From Myxococcales bacterium (GTDB lineage Bacteria > Myxococcota_A > Polyangia > Polyangiales > Ga0077539), in assembly GCA_030652255.1 (NCBI GenBank), contig JAUSAZ010000171.1, positions 1 through 64,000 of the forward strand: a stretch of DNA of 64,000 nt, given 5' to 3'. The notes under the pieces are model-generated. The model was not told the DNA's origin. It was given only the letters and a program-made list of their open reading frames with translations, and did no database searches. Positions 47,181 to 57,900 of the stretch are shown piece by piece (within the stretch, counting starts at the first letter, position 1; each line of letters starts with the position of its first letter). Both the position numbers and the translations under genes were made by a program.

Positions 47181-48205
47181 CCGCGTCGTCCCTTTCGCGC
47201 CTTCAGCGCCAGCTTCTCGGCCCGCTCGGCCCGCAGCACCGCCTGCTCTGCGAGCTCCGCGTGCAGCGTCACCCACGACCGTACCCGCTCGGACGAGAGC
47301 GCGCCCGCGGCCACCCCCGCGCGCACCGCGCAGTCGGGCGTGGCCGCGTGGTCGCAGTCGGTGTAGCGGCACCCGGCGGCCGCAGCGCTCACCTCCTCGA
47401 ACATGGCGTCGAGCGCCGCGAGGGTGCCCCCGTCGGCCCAGGGCTCGAGGCCCCGCATCCCCGGCGTGTCGACCACCACGCCGCCGCCGGGCACCACGAA
47501 CATCTCCCGGTGCGTGGTGGTGTGGCGGCCCTTGTTGTCGAAGGACCGCACCGCCCCCGTGGAGGCCCGCTCGCCGCCCATCAGGGCGTTGACCAGGGTG
47601 CTCTTGCCGACGCCGGACGATCCCACCAGGGCCACCGTGGCGCCCGGCGGGATGAGGGCCCGCAGCGCGTCCATCCCCTCGCCCGTACGCGCGCTCACCA
47701 CCACCGTGGGCGCCATCACGGCGGCCTGCGCGCGGAAGGCCGCGACGTCGCTGCACCGGTCGGCCTTGGTGAGCACCAGCGTGGTCTCGGCGCCGCTCGT
47801 GGCCAGCGCGAGGAGGTAGCGCTCCAGCCGTCGGTGGTTGAAGTCCCCGTCGAGCCCGGTGGCGACGAGCACCCGGTCGACGTTGGCCGCGATCACCTGG
47901 GGGCGGGTCTCCTGCCCCGACGCGTGGCGGACGAACTGCGTCCGCCGGGGCAGGAGGCGCTGCACCAGCCAGTCGCCCGCGGTGGGGCGGGCGAGCGCCC
48001 AGTCGCCCACGGCGGGCGGCTCGGAGAGGGTGTTGGCCAGGGGGCCGTTGCGCACGCCCTCGCGGGTCCAGAGGGTGACGGCGATGCCGTGCGAGGCCGC
48101 GACGCGCACGGGCTGTAGCGCCCCCGCCTCGTCGTCGAGGCCGGAGGCGTAGGCGTCGGTCCACCCGATCGCGGCGAGCGGATCGGGGATGGGGAGTTGA
48201 GTCAT
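47177..48205 (-). CDS. rsgA: Ribosome small-subunit-dependent GTPase A
   Basis: VALVGSSGVGKSTLVNAL, DNKGRHTTTHREMFVVPGGGVVVDTPGMRGLE, C-terminal zinc motif CRYTDCDHAATPDCAV. Confidence 0.94.
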   Translation of the reverse strand: MTQLPIPDPLAAIGWTDAYASGLDDEAGALQPVRVAASHGIAVTLWTREGVRNGPLANTLSEPPAVGDWALARPTAGDWLVQRLLPRRTQFVRHASGQETRPQVIAANVDRVLVATGLDGDFNHRRLERYLLALATSGAETTLVLTKADRCSDVAAFRAQAAVMAPTVVVSARTGEGMDALRALIPPGATVALVGSSGVGKSTLVNALMGGERASTGAVRSFDNKGRHTTTHREMFVVPGGGVVVDTPGMRGLEPWADGGTLAALDAMFEEVSAAAAGCRYTDCDHAATPDCAVRAGVAAGALSSERVRSWVTLHAELAEQAVLRAERAEKLALKARKGRRG

Positions 48206-48222
48206 CGGAGCAGCGAGCCTGT

Positions 48223-48718
48223 GGGCCCCCTCACCGCGCTGCCGCGCGCCCTCACCCCCGCGGGGCGCTCATCGTTGCCCTCATCGTGCGTAGAGCGCTT
48301 GCAGGCTGGGGTGACGAGCCATCGCGCGGAACCCCAGCCATCCTCACACCTTCGCGCCCGGCTGCCGCGGGTTGAAACCCACGGCAGCCTAAGGTGAAGG
48401 CCGCAAGCGGCCTGTCCGATGTCCAGGCACAGTGTCCAGCCCGCCGCGGGCTTTCCCTTGGCTGCCGTGGGTTTCAACCCGCGGCAGCGGGGGCGCGAAG
48501 GTGTGCGGGTAGCTCGGAACCCGCAGCCTACAAGCGGTTCGCGCACGAAGAGGGCAACGATGAGCGCGGGGCGGGGGCAAGGGCTCAGGGGAGTGACAGG
48601 TTCGCGAACGGACTGAACACGCCGAAACCCTTCAGTCCACGACCCACCTCGCCAACGTCGGAGCCCTTGCCCCCGCCCCGCGGGGGTGAGGGCGCGCGGC
48701 AGCGCGGTGAGGGGGCCC
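48223..48718. repeat. Repeat island: 45-bp perfect terminal inverted repeats (48223-48267 / 48674-48718) enclosing family A copy 3 (48268-48505) and a further hairpin
   Basis: gggccccctcaccgcgctgccgcgcgccctcacccccgcggggcg and its exact reverse complement. Confidence 0.9.
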
Positions 48719-48755
48719 GCGCCTCCGGCGCGCGCGCATCGTCGATTGAAGGGGG

Positions 48756-50912
48756 TCATGCCCGCGGGTGCGCCGACACTCGCACGGGCTCCGGCTCGGC
48801 CGCAACGCTCCGGGCCGGCGGGGGAATGCTCGCCGAGCCGGTGGTGGTCATCGCCGCGACGGGCAGCACGATGCAGAAGGTGGTGCCCTGCGGGGTGCTC
48901 GCGCGCAGCTCGATGCGCCCGCCGGCGGACTGCACGATGCGCTGCGAGATGGCGAGCCCGAGGCCCGTGCCCTGGGTCTTGGTGGTGGAGAAGGGGATGA
49001 AGAGGTTCTGGCGCATGGAGGGGTCGATGCCGGGGCCGCTGTCGCGCACCAGCACCTCGACGAAGGTGCCGCGCGAGCGGGTGCGCACCACGATGGTGCC
49101 GACGCCCTTCATCGCCTCCATCGCGTTGCGGATGAGGTTGAGCAGCACCTGCCGGAGGTGCTCCGGGTCCATGCGCACCGAGGGGAGCTCGTCGCCGGGC
49201 TCGTGGGAGAGCACCAGCTCCGCGGGGATGTCGTTGCGCACCAGCTGCAGCGTGCGCTCGACCACGCTCGACACGTCCAGCAGCGAGGGGTTGCCCCGGT
49301 ACGGCCGCGCGTAGTCGAGGAAGGAGCTCACCACCCGGTCGAGGCGACCGACCTCCTCGACGATGATCCCGATGAACTCCCGGTGGTCGGAGCCCGCGGG
49401 CATGGTCGACTCCATCCACTGCGCGGCGCCCTTGATGGCCCCGAGGGGGTTGCGGATCTCGTGCGCGAGGCCCGCCGCCATCTCGCCGAGGGCCGCGAGG
49501 CGGTCGCGCTCCTTGATGCGCGCGTAGAGCCGGGTGTTCTCCACCACGATGGCCACCTGCGCGGCCAGGCCCTTCAAGATCGGGAACTCGTCCCCCGAGT
49601 AGGCGTCGCGCACCCGGTCGTCGCGCACCGTGAGCAGCCCGAGCAGGTCGTTGCCCTCGCCCTCCAGCGGGAGCACCACCGAGGCCGAGAGCGACTCCAT
49701 CGCGTGCGCGAGCTCGGCGATGGACTCGCCCTCGCGGGTCTCGCCGAGCTCCCGGCGGTCGTCGGCGTCGCGGTCGAGGTGCTCCTTCACGGCGATGCCG
49801 TGGCTGCGGGCGTGGTCGATGAGCGCGCGCAGCGAGGCCAGGTCGATGCGCCGCGCGGCGGAGTCGCCGAGCTGCGCCAGGAGGTCGAGGCCCTTGCGGT
49901 CGGCGTCGACCAGGTAGAGCGACGCGGCGGTCACCCGGCGCGATCGGTCGAGGCCGTCCATGAGCACCCGGCCCATCTCGTCGGGCTCCAGGGCGTGCGC
50001 GAGGCGACGGCGCAGCTCGTTGATGGAGGTCTCGAAATCGTGGCGCTCGCCGAAGAAGAAGCGGGCGATCTGGGCCTCCATCTTGTCGCGCAGCGGGTCG
50101 AAGAGGATGAGGATCACCAGCGACGCCACGATGGCGTTGAGGAAGTACGGCCCCTCGTGGCGGTGCGCGCGGTCGGTGAGCACCTGCCAGTCGACGAGGC
50201 GGTAGTAGATGCCCGCCAGCACGAGGGCCAGCGCGGTGAGCACGACGAAGCGCCCGGCGAGCTCGTAGAGGTCGATCACCCGGCGGCGCTCGATGACCTC
50301 GGAGAACATGTAGAGCACCGCGAGCACGAGGATCGACCCGACCGGCGGGAGGTTGGCCGCGACGACCCGGTTGACCATGAAGGGCACGAGGTCGGCGGTG
50401 GTGACCAGGGTGGCGAGCACCCCGACGCCGACGAGGTAGCGGGCGCGGCGGCGCTCCTGCTGCGAGGCGACGGCGCGGCCGCGGGTGGAGAGGGCGCTCA
50501 CCGCGGCGATGAGCAGGCCCACGACGTAGGCCAGGATGACCGCGCGGATGACGGCGCCGGTGATCTTCTGGGTGAACCACGGCGACGCGACGAGGGCGAG
50601 CATCGGGACCAGCAGCCGGGTGGCCCACTTGTCGAGCGCGGAGGGCTGGTCGGGCGCGTCGAGGCTGAACCCGCGGAGGAAGCGCACGCCGGTCTGCGGG
50701 AGGAGCACGGCCATGAGCCCGGCGAAGCGCGATAGCAGCCCGCCGCCGGTGCGCGCCTCCAGGAAGGTCGCGAGGTACCAGACCGCCACGTTGGTCGCGA
50801 ACATGATGAAGAGCCAGTGGGGCCGCCGCTTGCGCGAGCGCAGCAGCACCTTGGTGGCCATCGCGAAGGCGATGAGGGCGGAGAAGAGCGGGGTCCAGAG
50901 GGCGAGGCTCAT
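48756..50912 (-). CDS. Membrane sensor histidine kinase with GAF-like region
   Basis: Start MSLALWTPLFSALIAF; GLAHEIRNPLGAIKGAAQWMEST; DSGPGIDPSMRQNLFIPFSTTKTQGTGLGLAIS. Confidence 0.92.
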   Translation of the reverse strand: MSLALWTPLFSALIAFAMATKVLLRSRKRRPHWLFIMFATNVAVWYLATFLEARTGGGLLSRFAGLMAVLLPQTGVRFLRGFSLDAPDQPSALDKWATRLLVPMLALVASPWFTQKITGAVIRAVILAYVVGLLIAAVSALSTRGRAVASQQERRRARYLVGVGVLATLVTTADLVPFMVNRVVAANLPPVGSILVLAVLYMFSEVIERRRVIDLYELAGRFVVLTALALVLAGIYYRLVDWQVLTDRAHRHEGPYFLNAIVASLVILILFDPLRDKMEAQIARFFFGERHDFETSINELRRRLAHALEPDEMGRVLMDGLDRSRRVTAASLYLVDADRKGLDLLAQLGDSAARRIDLASLRALIDHARSHGIAVKEHLDRDADDRRELGETREGESIAELAHAMESLSASVVLPLEGEGNDLLGLLTVRDDRVRDAYSGDEFPILKGLAAQVAIVVENTRLYARIKERDRLAALGEMAAGLAHEIRNPLGAIKGAAQWMESTMPAGSDHREFIGIIVEEVGRLDRVVSSFLDYARPYRGNPSLLDVSSVVERTLQLVRNDIPAELVLSHEPGDELPSVRMDPEHLRQVLLNLIRNAMEAMKGVGTIVVRTRSRGTFVEVLVRDSGPGIDPSMRQNLFIPFSTTKTQGTGLGLAISQRIVQSAGGRIELRASTPQGTTFCIVLPVAAMTTTGSASIPPPARSVAAEPEPVRVSAHPRA

Positions 50913-51001
50913 GGCGGGCGCAGGGTAGCGCGCCCGGGCTCCGGCCGCGGGCGTGGCAGCACCTTGAAGGGGATGCACGCGCGCGGTGTAGAGTCCGACC
51001 C

Positions 51002-53566
51002 GTGCTCCGACCGTCGCTGCTCGCGCTCGCCCTCCTCTCGTTCGCTGGCTGCGCCGACCCGACGCCGTTTCGCTGTGACCGCGTCGGAGCCTCGTGCGAC
51101 GCCCCCGGCGTGTGCGTCGAGGGCTACTGCGCCGTGCCCGCGGCGGAGTGCGCCGCCGGCCGCAGGTACACCCGCACCGCCGCCGCGCCGGGCGCCTGCG
51201 TGCGCGTGACCGACGCCGGCGCGGACGCCGCCCTCGACGCCCCCGCGATCGACGCCGCCGCCGAAGACGTCGTCGACGGCGGGAGCCCCGACCTGCCGCT
51301 GGACATCACCGCCGCGGACGTCGAACCCGACGCCCCCGCGGACGTGCCCGTGGCCGTCGATGTGCCCGTGGTCATCGATGTGCCCGTGGCCATCGATGTG
51401 CCCGTGGCCATCGACGTGCCCGTGGCCATCGACGTGCCCATCGCCGTCGATGTGCCCGTGGCCATCGATGTGCCCATCGCCGCGGACGTGCCCGTGGTGG
51501 CGCCCGGCAACGTCTCCTTCCGTCGGCCGATCTCCTCGCCCGGCAGCGACGTCGCGGTGCTGGGGATGGCCGTCGGTGACATCGACGCCGACGGCGTCCT
51601 CGACGTGGGCGTGGCCCGTAACGACAACCGGGTCGAGCTCTTCCGGGGCGCCGGGGACGGCACCTTCGCCTCGATCGCGATCGTCCCGACCCCGGGGTTG
51701 CGGGCGCTGGTGCTGGCCGACTTCGACGACGACGGCCGCGCCGACCTGGTCACGCTCGGCACCGACGTGCTCATCCGACGCGCCCAGAGCAACGGGACCC
51801 TGGGCCCGCCCGTGATGCTCGCGCCCTCCATGGGCGGCACCACCCTGCGCGTCGGCCAGGTGATCGGCACGCCCGCCCGCGACCTCGTGGTGGGGCTGCC
51901 CGAGGTCAACCAGGTCATGGTGATCCCGGAGGTGCTCGGGGTCGGCGGCCCGGTGACGCGCTTCACCACGCCCGTGCGCCCCGACACCCTGGAGCTCGTC
52001 GACCTCGACCGCACCCCCGACGGGATGGACGAGGTCATCGTCCTGAGCGGCAACGCCGCCGTCGGAAATCCGCAGGTGGCCGTGCACGCGGGCGGCACGG
52101 GCGGTCCCTCGATGGCCAACCACCGCACGCTGCTGCCCGTGAACAGCCGCGCGATCCGCGCGCGGGCGCTGGTGATCGGCGACTACGACGGCGACGGCTT
52201 CCGCGAGCCCGTGGTGGTCGACGACAGCGGGATCACCTTCCTCGGCAACCCCCGCAGCATCGAGCTGACCGCCTTCGGGCGCATCCCGCTCGCCACCCCG
52301 GTGCACGGCGGCGCCTCCGGTCACCTCGACGGCAACGCCCTCTCGGACTTCGTGCTCATGGGCGAGGGCGACGGGCTCGTGCACCTCTTCCGCGGACCCT
52401 ACACCGGCACCCCGACGCCCGACCCCTACGCCGTGCCGGGGGCGGTCGTCGCCACGGCCACGGGGCGCTTCAACCGCGACGACGCCGTCGACGTGCTCGT
52501 GTACGCCAACGGGCTCCACGTGCTCGCCGGGAACCTCGACGGCACCCTCGCCGCGCCGCGCGCCTACCGCACCTGCCCGGCGCCCGCCGGCACCGCCGTC
52601 GCGGACCTCGACGCCAACGGCACCAACGACGTCGCGGTGCTCTGCGGCACGGCGAACGTGCTCAACGTGCACACCCTCACCAGCGCCCTGGCCCCGGTGG
52701 GAATCACCTCGCTCCCGCTCGGCTTCATGGCCACCGACGTGACCCTCGGGCTCATCAACGGCGACGCCCTCCCCGACCTGCTGCTCTGGAGCCGGGCGGA
52801 CCGGCGGGCGCAGGCCGCGCTCATGGTCGGCGGCGCGCTCACCACGCGCAGCCCCTTCGCGGCGGGCACGCGGATGGCGCTCGGGCCGCTCAGCGACGCC
52901 GCCGGGCTCGACCTCGCCCTCGTCAACGGCAGCCGCGTCACGACGCTGAGCAACCTCGACGCGGTCTTCAGCGAGGTCTCGACGGACGAGGACGCCGCGC
53001 GCACCTACGTCGACGTGCAGGTCGCGGACTTCGACGGCAACAGCCGGGTGGAGGTGCTCGCGCTCGACGGCGCGCGCGGTGCGGTGGTGTCGACCGGGAC
53101 CAACCCCGCCGGCAGGCTCGACCCCACCAGCCGGGTGTACCCGATGCGCGCCAACGCGCGGCGCTTCCTCGCGGTGCCCATGGGGGGCGGGGACGGCGTC
53201 GACCTCGTGGCGGCCTTCAGCGACGGCGCCGACGTCGAGGTGTACCGCCTGGCGACCACGGAGCTTCGGGTCGTCGGCCGATCGGCCACCACGGGCTCGT
53301 CGCTGATCGGCCTGACCGCGGGCCGGGTCTCCGCCGACGCCTGCGCCGACGTGGTCACCCTCACCGCGGGCGGCGAGCGCATCGACGTGCACGCGGGCGA
53401 CTGCGGCGGCGGCCTCGGGCGCCACGTGGGGATGCCGACCTTCGCCGCTAGCCACGTCACCCTCGCCGACGTCGACCGCGACGGCGCGCAGGACCTCGTC
53501 GTCGCCCACGGCCTCGGGCCCACGCGCACGGCGTATTTCTCCGTGTGGCGCAACACCGCGCGGTAG
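51002..53566 (+). CDS. FG-GAP/VCBS-repeat lipoprotein with DVPVAI tandem repeat linker (GTG start)
   Basis: Lipobox LALLSFAGCAD; repeated DxDxDGxxD units. Confidence 0.85.
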   Translation: MLRPSLLALALLSFAGCADPTPFRCDRVGASCDAPGVCVEGYCAVPAAECAAGRRYTRTAAAPGACVRVTDAGADAALDAPAIDAAAEDVVDGGSPDLPLDITAADVEPDAPADVPVAVDVPVVIDVPVAIDVPVAIDVPVAIDVPIAVDVPVAIDVPIAADVPVVAPGNVSFRRPISSPGSDVAVLGMAVGDIDADGVLDVGVARNDNRVELFRGAGDGTFASIAIVPTPGLRALVLADFDDDGRADLVTLGTDVLIRRAQSNGTLGPPVMLAPSMGGTTLRVGQVIGTPARDLVVGLPEVNQVMVIPEVLGVGGPVTRFTTPVRPDTLELVDLDRTPDGMDEVIVLSGNAAVGNPQVAVHAGGTGGPSMANHRTLLPVNSRAIRARALVIGDYDGDGFREPVVVDDSGITFLGNPRSIELTAFGRIPLATPVHGGASGHLDGNALSDFVLMGEGDGLVHLFRGPYTGTPTPDPYAVPGAVVATATGRFNRDDAVDVLVYANGLHVLAGNLDGTLAAPRAYRTCPAPAGTAVADLDANGTNDVAVLCGTANVLNVHTLTSALAPVGITSLPLGFMATDVTLGLINGDALPDLLLWSRADRRAQAALMVGGALTTRSPFAAGTRMALGPLSDAAGLDLALVNGSRVTTLSNLDAVFSEVSTDEDAARTYVDVQVADFDGNSRVEVLALDGARGAVVSTGTNPAGRLDPTSRVYPMRANARRFLAVPMGGGDGVDLVAAFSDGADVEVYRLATTELRVVGRSATTGSSLIGLTAGRVSADACADVVTLTAGGERIDVHAGDCGGGLGRHVGMPTFAASHVTLADVDRDGAQDLVVAHGLGPTRTAYFSVWRNTAR
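51355..51500 (+). repeat. 18-bp-class minisatellite coding DVPVAI units
   Basis: gatgtgcccgtggccatc-type units in tandem. Confidence 0.88.
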
Positions 53567-53647
53567 CAGCCGGGGGCATGGGCGCGGTTGACAGCCCGAC
53601 CCCCTGGGGTAGTGAGGTCCCCGCCCCCACCGATAGCCCTCCGGACG

Positions 53648-54754
53648 ATGAACCTCCCGCTCCGCCCACGGTATGTCCTGATCGACGCGCTGCGCGGGGT
53701 CGCGGCGTGCGCCGTGATGCTCTACCACTTCACCGGCGGCGACCTGCGACCGGGCCTCACCCGGCTCTTCGGCGAGACGGTGCTCCGCGGGATGCACCAG
53801 GGCTGGCTCGGGGTGCAGGTGTTCTTCGTGCTCTCGGGCTTCGTCATCGCCAACACCATCGGCGACCGGCTGATCACCGCCGGCGACGCGCTGCGCTTCG
53901 CGTTACGCCGCCAGGTAAGGCTCGACCCGCCGTACTGGGTCTCCCTCGCGCTCACGGTGCTGGTGCCGTGGGTCACCGTCGCGCTCGGCTACCGGGGACG
54001 GCCGCTGCCGTCGCTGGGGGTCCTCGCGGCGCACGTGCTGTACCTCCAGGAGATCCTGCGCCTCCCGACGCTGCAGCCCGTGTACTGGACCCTCGCCATC
54101 GAGGTGCAGTTCTACATGGTCTTCGTGGCGGCGCTGGCGGCGCTGCGCCTCGCCCCGCGGGGGGTCGCGCCGTGGCTGGTGCTCGCCTCCGCGCTGCCCT
54201 CCCTCGACGCCTCGATGCACTGGCGCTTCCTGCACGGGTGGTTCATCCCGCACTGGTACCTCTTCGCGCTGGGCGCCTCGACCTACTGGGTGACCAGGCG
54301 CCGCCTGCCGCTCGCGCCGCACCTCGCCGTGCTCGCGTGGGCCGTCTGGCAGGGCGTGCACTTCGACCGCCTGGAGCCCATCGGCGGCGGCGCGGCGGTG
54401 CTGCTCCTCACCGTGGCGGGCCGCGTCGGGGGCCTCGAATCGTGGCTGCGCGCGCGGTGGCTGCAGTTCGTGGGGCGGGTGTCCTACGGGGTGTACCTCC
54501 TGCACCCGCTGGCGGGCGCGCAGGCGCGCTGGCACGTCGGCGTCCACGTCGACCTGCGCACGGGGCCCGGCGCGCTGGCCGTGCTCGTCGGCGCGGTGGC
54601 CCTCACCATGGTGCTCGCCTGGGCGATGCACCGCGCCGTGGAGGCGCCCGCGATGCGCCTCGCGGCGAAGTTCCGGTGGTGGCACGGCGACCGCGAGGGG
54701 GCCGCGCCCGGCTCAGGGGGTGCGAGACCTCACCCCCCGGCCCCCTCTCCATGA
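53648..54754 (+). CDS. Acyltransferase family 3 membrane protein
   Basis: IDALRGVAACAVMLYHF; VFFVLSGFVIANTI; start MNLPLRPRYVLIDALRG. Confidence 0.9.
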   Translation: MNLPLRPRYVLIDALRGVAACAVMLYHFTGGDLRPGLTRLFGETVLRGMHQGWLGVQVFFVLSGFVIANTIGDRLITAGDALRFALRRQVRLDPPYWVSLALTVLVPWVTVALGYRGRPLPSLGVLAAHVLYLQEILRLPTLQPVYWTLAIEVQFYMVFVAALAALRLAPRGVAPWLVLASALPSLDASMHWRFLHGWFIPHWYLFALGASTYWVTRRRLPLAPHLAVLAWAVWQGVHFDRLEPIGGGAAVLLLTVAGRVGGLESWLRARWLQFVGRVSYGVYLLHPLAGAQARWHVGVHVDLRTGPGALAVLVGAVALTMVLAWAMHRAVEAPAMRLAAKFRWWHGDREGAAPGSGGARPHPPAPSP

Positions 54755-54912
54755 ATGGTTCACTTCGGGGCACATCTCCCGGAACGGCTTGTTTCCAGGC
54801 ACTACGCGCCGATGCAAGCCCTGGCGCGTAGTGCCTGGAAACAAGCCGTTCCGGGAGATGTGTCCCGAAGTGAACCATTCATGGAGAGGGGGCTTTGGGG
54901 GTGAGGTCTCGC
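54722..54912. repeat. ~89-bp stem / 12-nt loop inverted repeat, family B copy 2
   Basis: 54722-54810 pairs with 54823-54912 with only a few differences. Confidence 0.93.
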
Positions 54913-54944
54913 GAGGCCGGAGGACACCCCGCGTGGCCGGGCCC

Positions 54945-57900
54945 TCACCCCCCGCGCACCCGCGCGATGAGCCTCGGCCGCAGCGTCTGCGCCGCGATCA
55001 CGGCGTCGAGGCTGCCCACCTTCAGCGCCCGCTCGACGGTGTGCACCCCGTCGAACTCCTTCGCGATGGCCGACTGCGCCTTCGCCTGCGCGGCCTTGAG
55101 CACCCGCTCGTGGTCGCCCGCGGCGCCCGCCCGCGCGTGCTTCGGCGCGGCCTCCAGCGCCCGGCGCGCCGCCACCACCTCCGGGTCGGCGTCGGCGCGG
55201 CGCCGCACCAGGCCCGGGAACACCACCGCCGCCGCGGGGCCTCCGCCGATCACGCTCGCGAAGGAGCCCTGCAGCGCCAGCGCCTCCACCGCGGGGTTGA
55301 GCGCCCGCGAGAACACCACGTAGGCGCCGCCGTGGTAGCGCGACACCACGCAGAACACGAAGGTGCCCTCGAAGTTCACCACCGCGCGGCCGATCTCCGC
55401 GCCGTGCTCGAGCTGTAGCTGCCGCAGCGAGTCGGGCGAGCCGTCGAAGCCCGACAGGTTGGCGAGCACCACCACCGGGCGCGCGCCGCTCGCGGCCGAG
55501 ATGGCCCGGGCGACCTTGCGCGATGACAGCGGGAAGAGGGTGCCGCTGGTCCAGTGGTCGGGGCCGTCGGCGGGGGCGTCGCCGCGGCGGGCCACCGGGC
55601 GCGACTCGATGCCGATGCAGCACACCGGGTCGCCGCCGAGCCTGCCCTCCCACACCACCGCGCTCTCGGCGCCCTGCCACGCCGCCCAGCGCTCCAGGGC
55701 ATCGGTGTCCTGGTCGAGCACCGCGCGCATCACCGGCCGGATCGCGAAGGGCCGCTTGCGACCCGGGTTGGTCGCCTCGTCGAAGATCTCCCCGACGGTG
55801 CGGTAGCCCTCGTCCCCCTCGTCGCCGTAGGGCGCGAGGGTCACGTCGCGATCCACCGGGTCGAGCGTGGCCGTCCGCCGCGGGCGACGCTCGCCCGGCG
55901 CCACCGCCGTCAGCGCCAGGTGCCGGAACAGCACCCGGTACGCCGCCGTCAGGTCGGCCGCGAAGTACTGGGCCTCGCCGTTGGGGCCCATCACCCGCTC
56001 GTACCCGCCGATGCCGTTGTTGTCCTCCGCCGCGACGCTCCCGGCGTACTCCAGGGCCCGCTTGCCGGTGAGCAGCATCGCGCCCTGCGGCGTCATGATC
56101 AGCGCCCCGCGGCAGTGCAGGAGCATCGTGGCCTCGGCGTTCCAGTAGCTCTGGGCGCCCACGTTGATGCCGTCGACGATGACGTGGATGGTCCCGCGCG
56201 CCTGCGTGAAGCGCACGATGCGGGCGAGCACCCGCGCGGTCCAGTCGAGGTTCTCGGTGCCGCTGTCCATGGCGATGCGGGCGCCGCTCGACACGGCCAC
56301 CCACTCGACGGGCATCCCCTCGCGCTCGGCGAGGTCGAGGGCCGCGATGATGCGCCGGCACTCGGGCTCCGCGAGGGAGCCCATTGCCCGCGTGGGGTCG
56401 CCCACCAGCAGCACCCGGGAGAGCCCCTCGGGGAAGGGGTCGAAGCGGCTGGTGACCACCCCCACGACGATGCACGCGGCGTTGTGCCCGAAGGGGCGCT
56501 CGGCGGGCACGAGGCGCTCGCCGTCGGGCGCGAGGTCGAGCTCAGTGAAGGTCCCCGGGGGGAAGGGGCCCGCGTCGTCGTCGCGGGAGAGCGCCCGCAG
56601 GAGCTCGTAGGGGTAGAAGAGCCCCTTGCGCCGCGCCTCGACGATGCGTCGCTCGTCGGCGGTGAGGGCGCTCACGGGCTCGGCGTCGGGGTCGGCGGTG
56701 GTGAGCGTCGCGCCGTGGCCCGTGGGGTTGGTCCACTCGACCTGCACCGGGCGGCCGTCGCGGTGCGCGGGGTCGGGGCGGCGCGCGCGGAGGATCATCT
56801 TCTCCAGCCCGAGCCCCGCCGTCGCGGGCGCGAGACGCCGGGTCACGGTCATCATCTCCTCGCGGGTGAGCGTGAGCAGCGGGCGCGTGAAGACCACGAG
56901 GCGGTTCCAGAAGGGCTTCGGGTCGCGGGCGCGCACGGCCTGGGCGTCGCGCATGGCGTGGAGCGCCGTGAGGTACACCCGCTCGAAGCCCGGGATGGAG
57001 CGCAGCGCGCCCGTCGCGGGGTCGTACTCGGGGTCGATGCGCTCGACCTCCACGATGCACACGAGGCGCTCGTCGGAGGGGTCCTGCCGGGAGCGGGCCA
57101 CGGCCAGGAAGACCTCGCCGGGCGCGGGCAGGCGCTCCAGCTCGAAGGCCCGCAGGCGCGCGATCTCGCAGGCCTCGACCCGCGCCGGGTGGAAGTCCCG
57201 CAGGAACACGTCCTCCGCGAACTCCCCGTCCCCGCGGCGGGTGAAGGTTCGGCTCAGTCGCCCGGCCTCCACGTTGCCCCAGGTGACCGAGAAGCGCTCC
57301 ACGCCCCGCGGCATCCCCGCGAGCCGGGCGGCGCCGTCGGCGTGGAGCTCCGCGAGCCACTGCGCGTCGGGCTCGGCCACGAAGACGTCGACCTCCACCG
57401 CCTCCCCCGCGACGGGCGCGAGGCGGTCGAGCGCGAGCGCCGCGTCCGCGATCATCTCCGCCGGGCTCGACAGCACCGCCACGATGGCCCCTTCGGGGGC
57501 GCGGTAGAGCGCCGCGGTCGTGTCGTCGTCGAGGGCCCGCTCCCGCTCGGCGCGCGGGTGCATCCGCCGGGTGAGCAGGGCCAGCAGCTTCTCCCGCGGC
57601 GCCCGCAGCGCGAGGGCGGGGGCCACCGGCACCAGCGCCAGCAGCGCCCCGTGCGGCAGCTCGTCGAGCTCGGCGTAGATGGCAGCCCGCCGGGCCGCCG
57701 CCGCGTCGCCGTCCTCGCCCCGGATCGCCACGAGCCGCGCGAAGGCCTCGGCGGCGGCGCGCCCGAGGGTGCGGGCCTGCGCCGACTGCCGCGGCCGGTC
57801 GCAGAGGTGATACACCACGGTGTATGCCGCCTCCGAGAGGGCGCGGTCGCGGTGCACCACGATGGCCGCGAAGGCCTCCAGGCGCTCGCGCAGCTCGGTG

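Noticed and set aside
48223-48718. Possible CRISPR array (repeated ggctgccgtgggtttcaacccgcggcagc-like palindromes)
   Set aside because: No regular spacing, no distinct spacers, and no cas genes; these are inverted, not direct, repeats.
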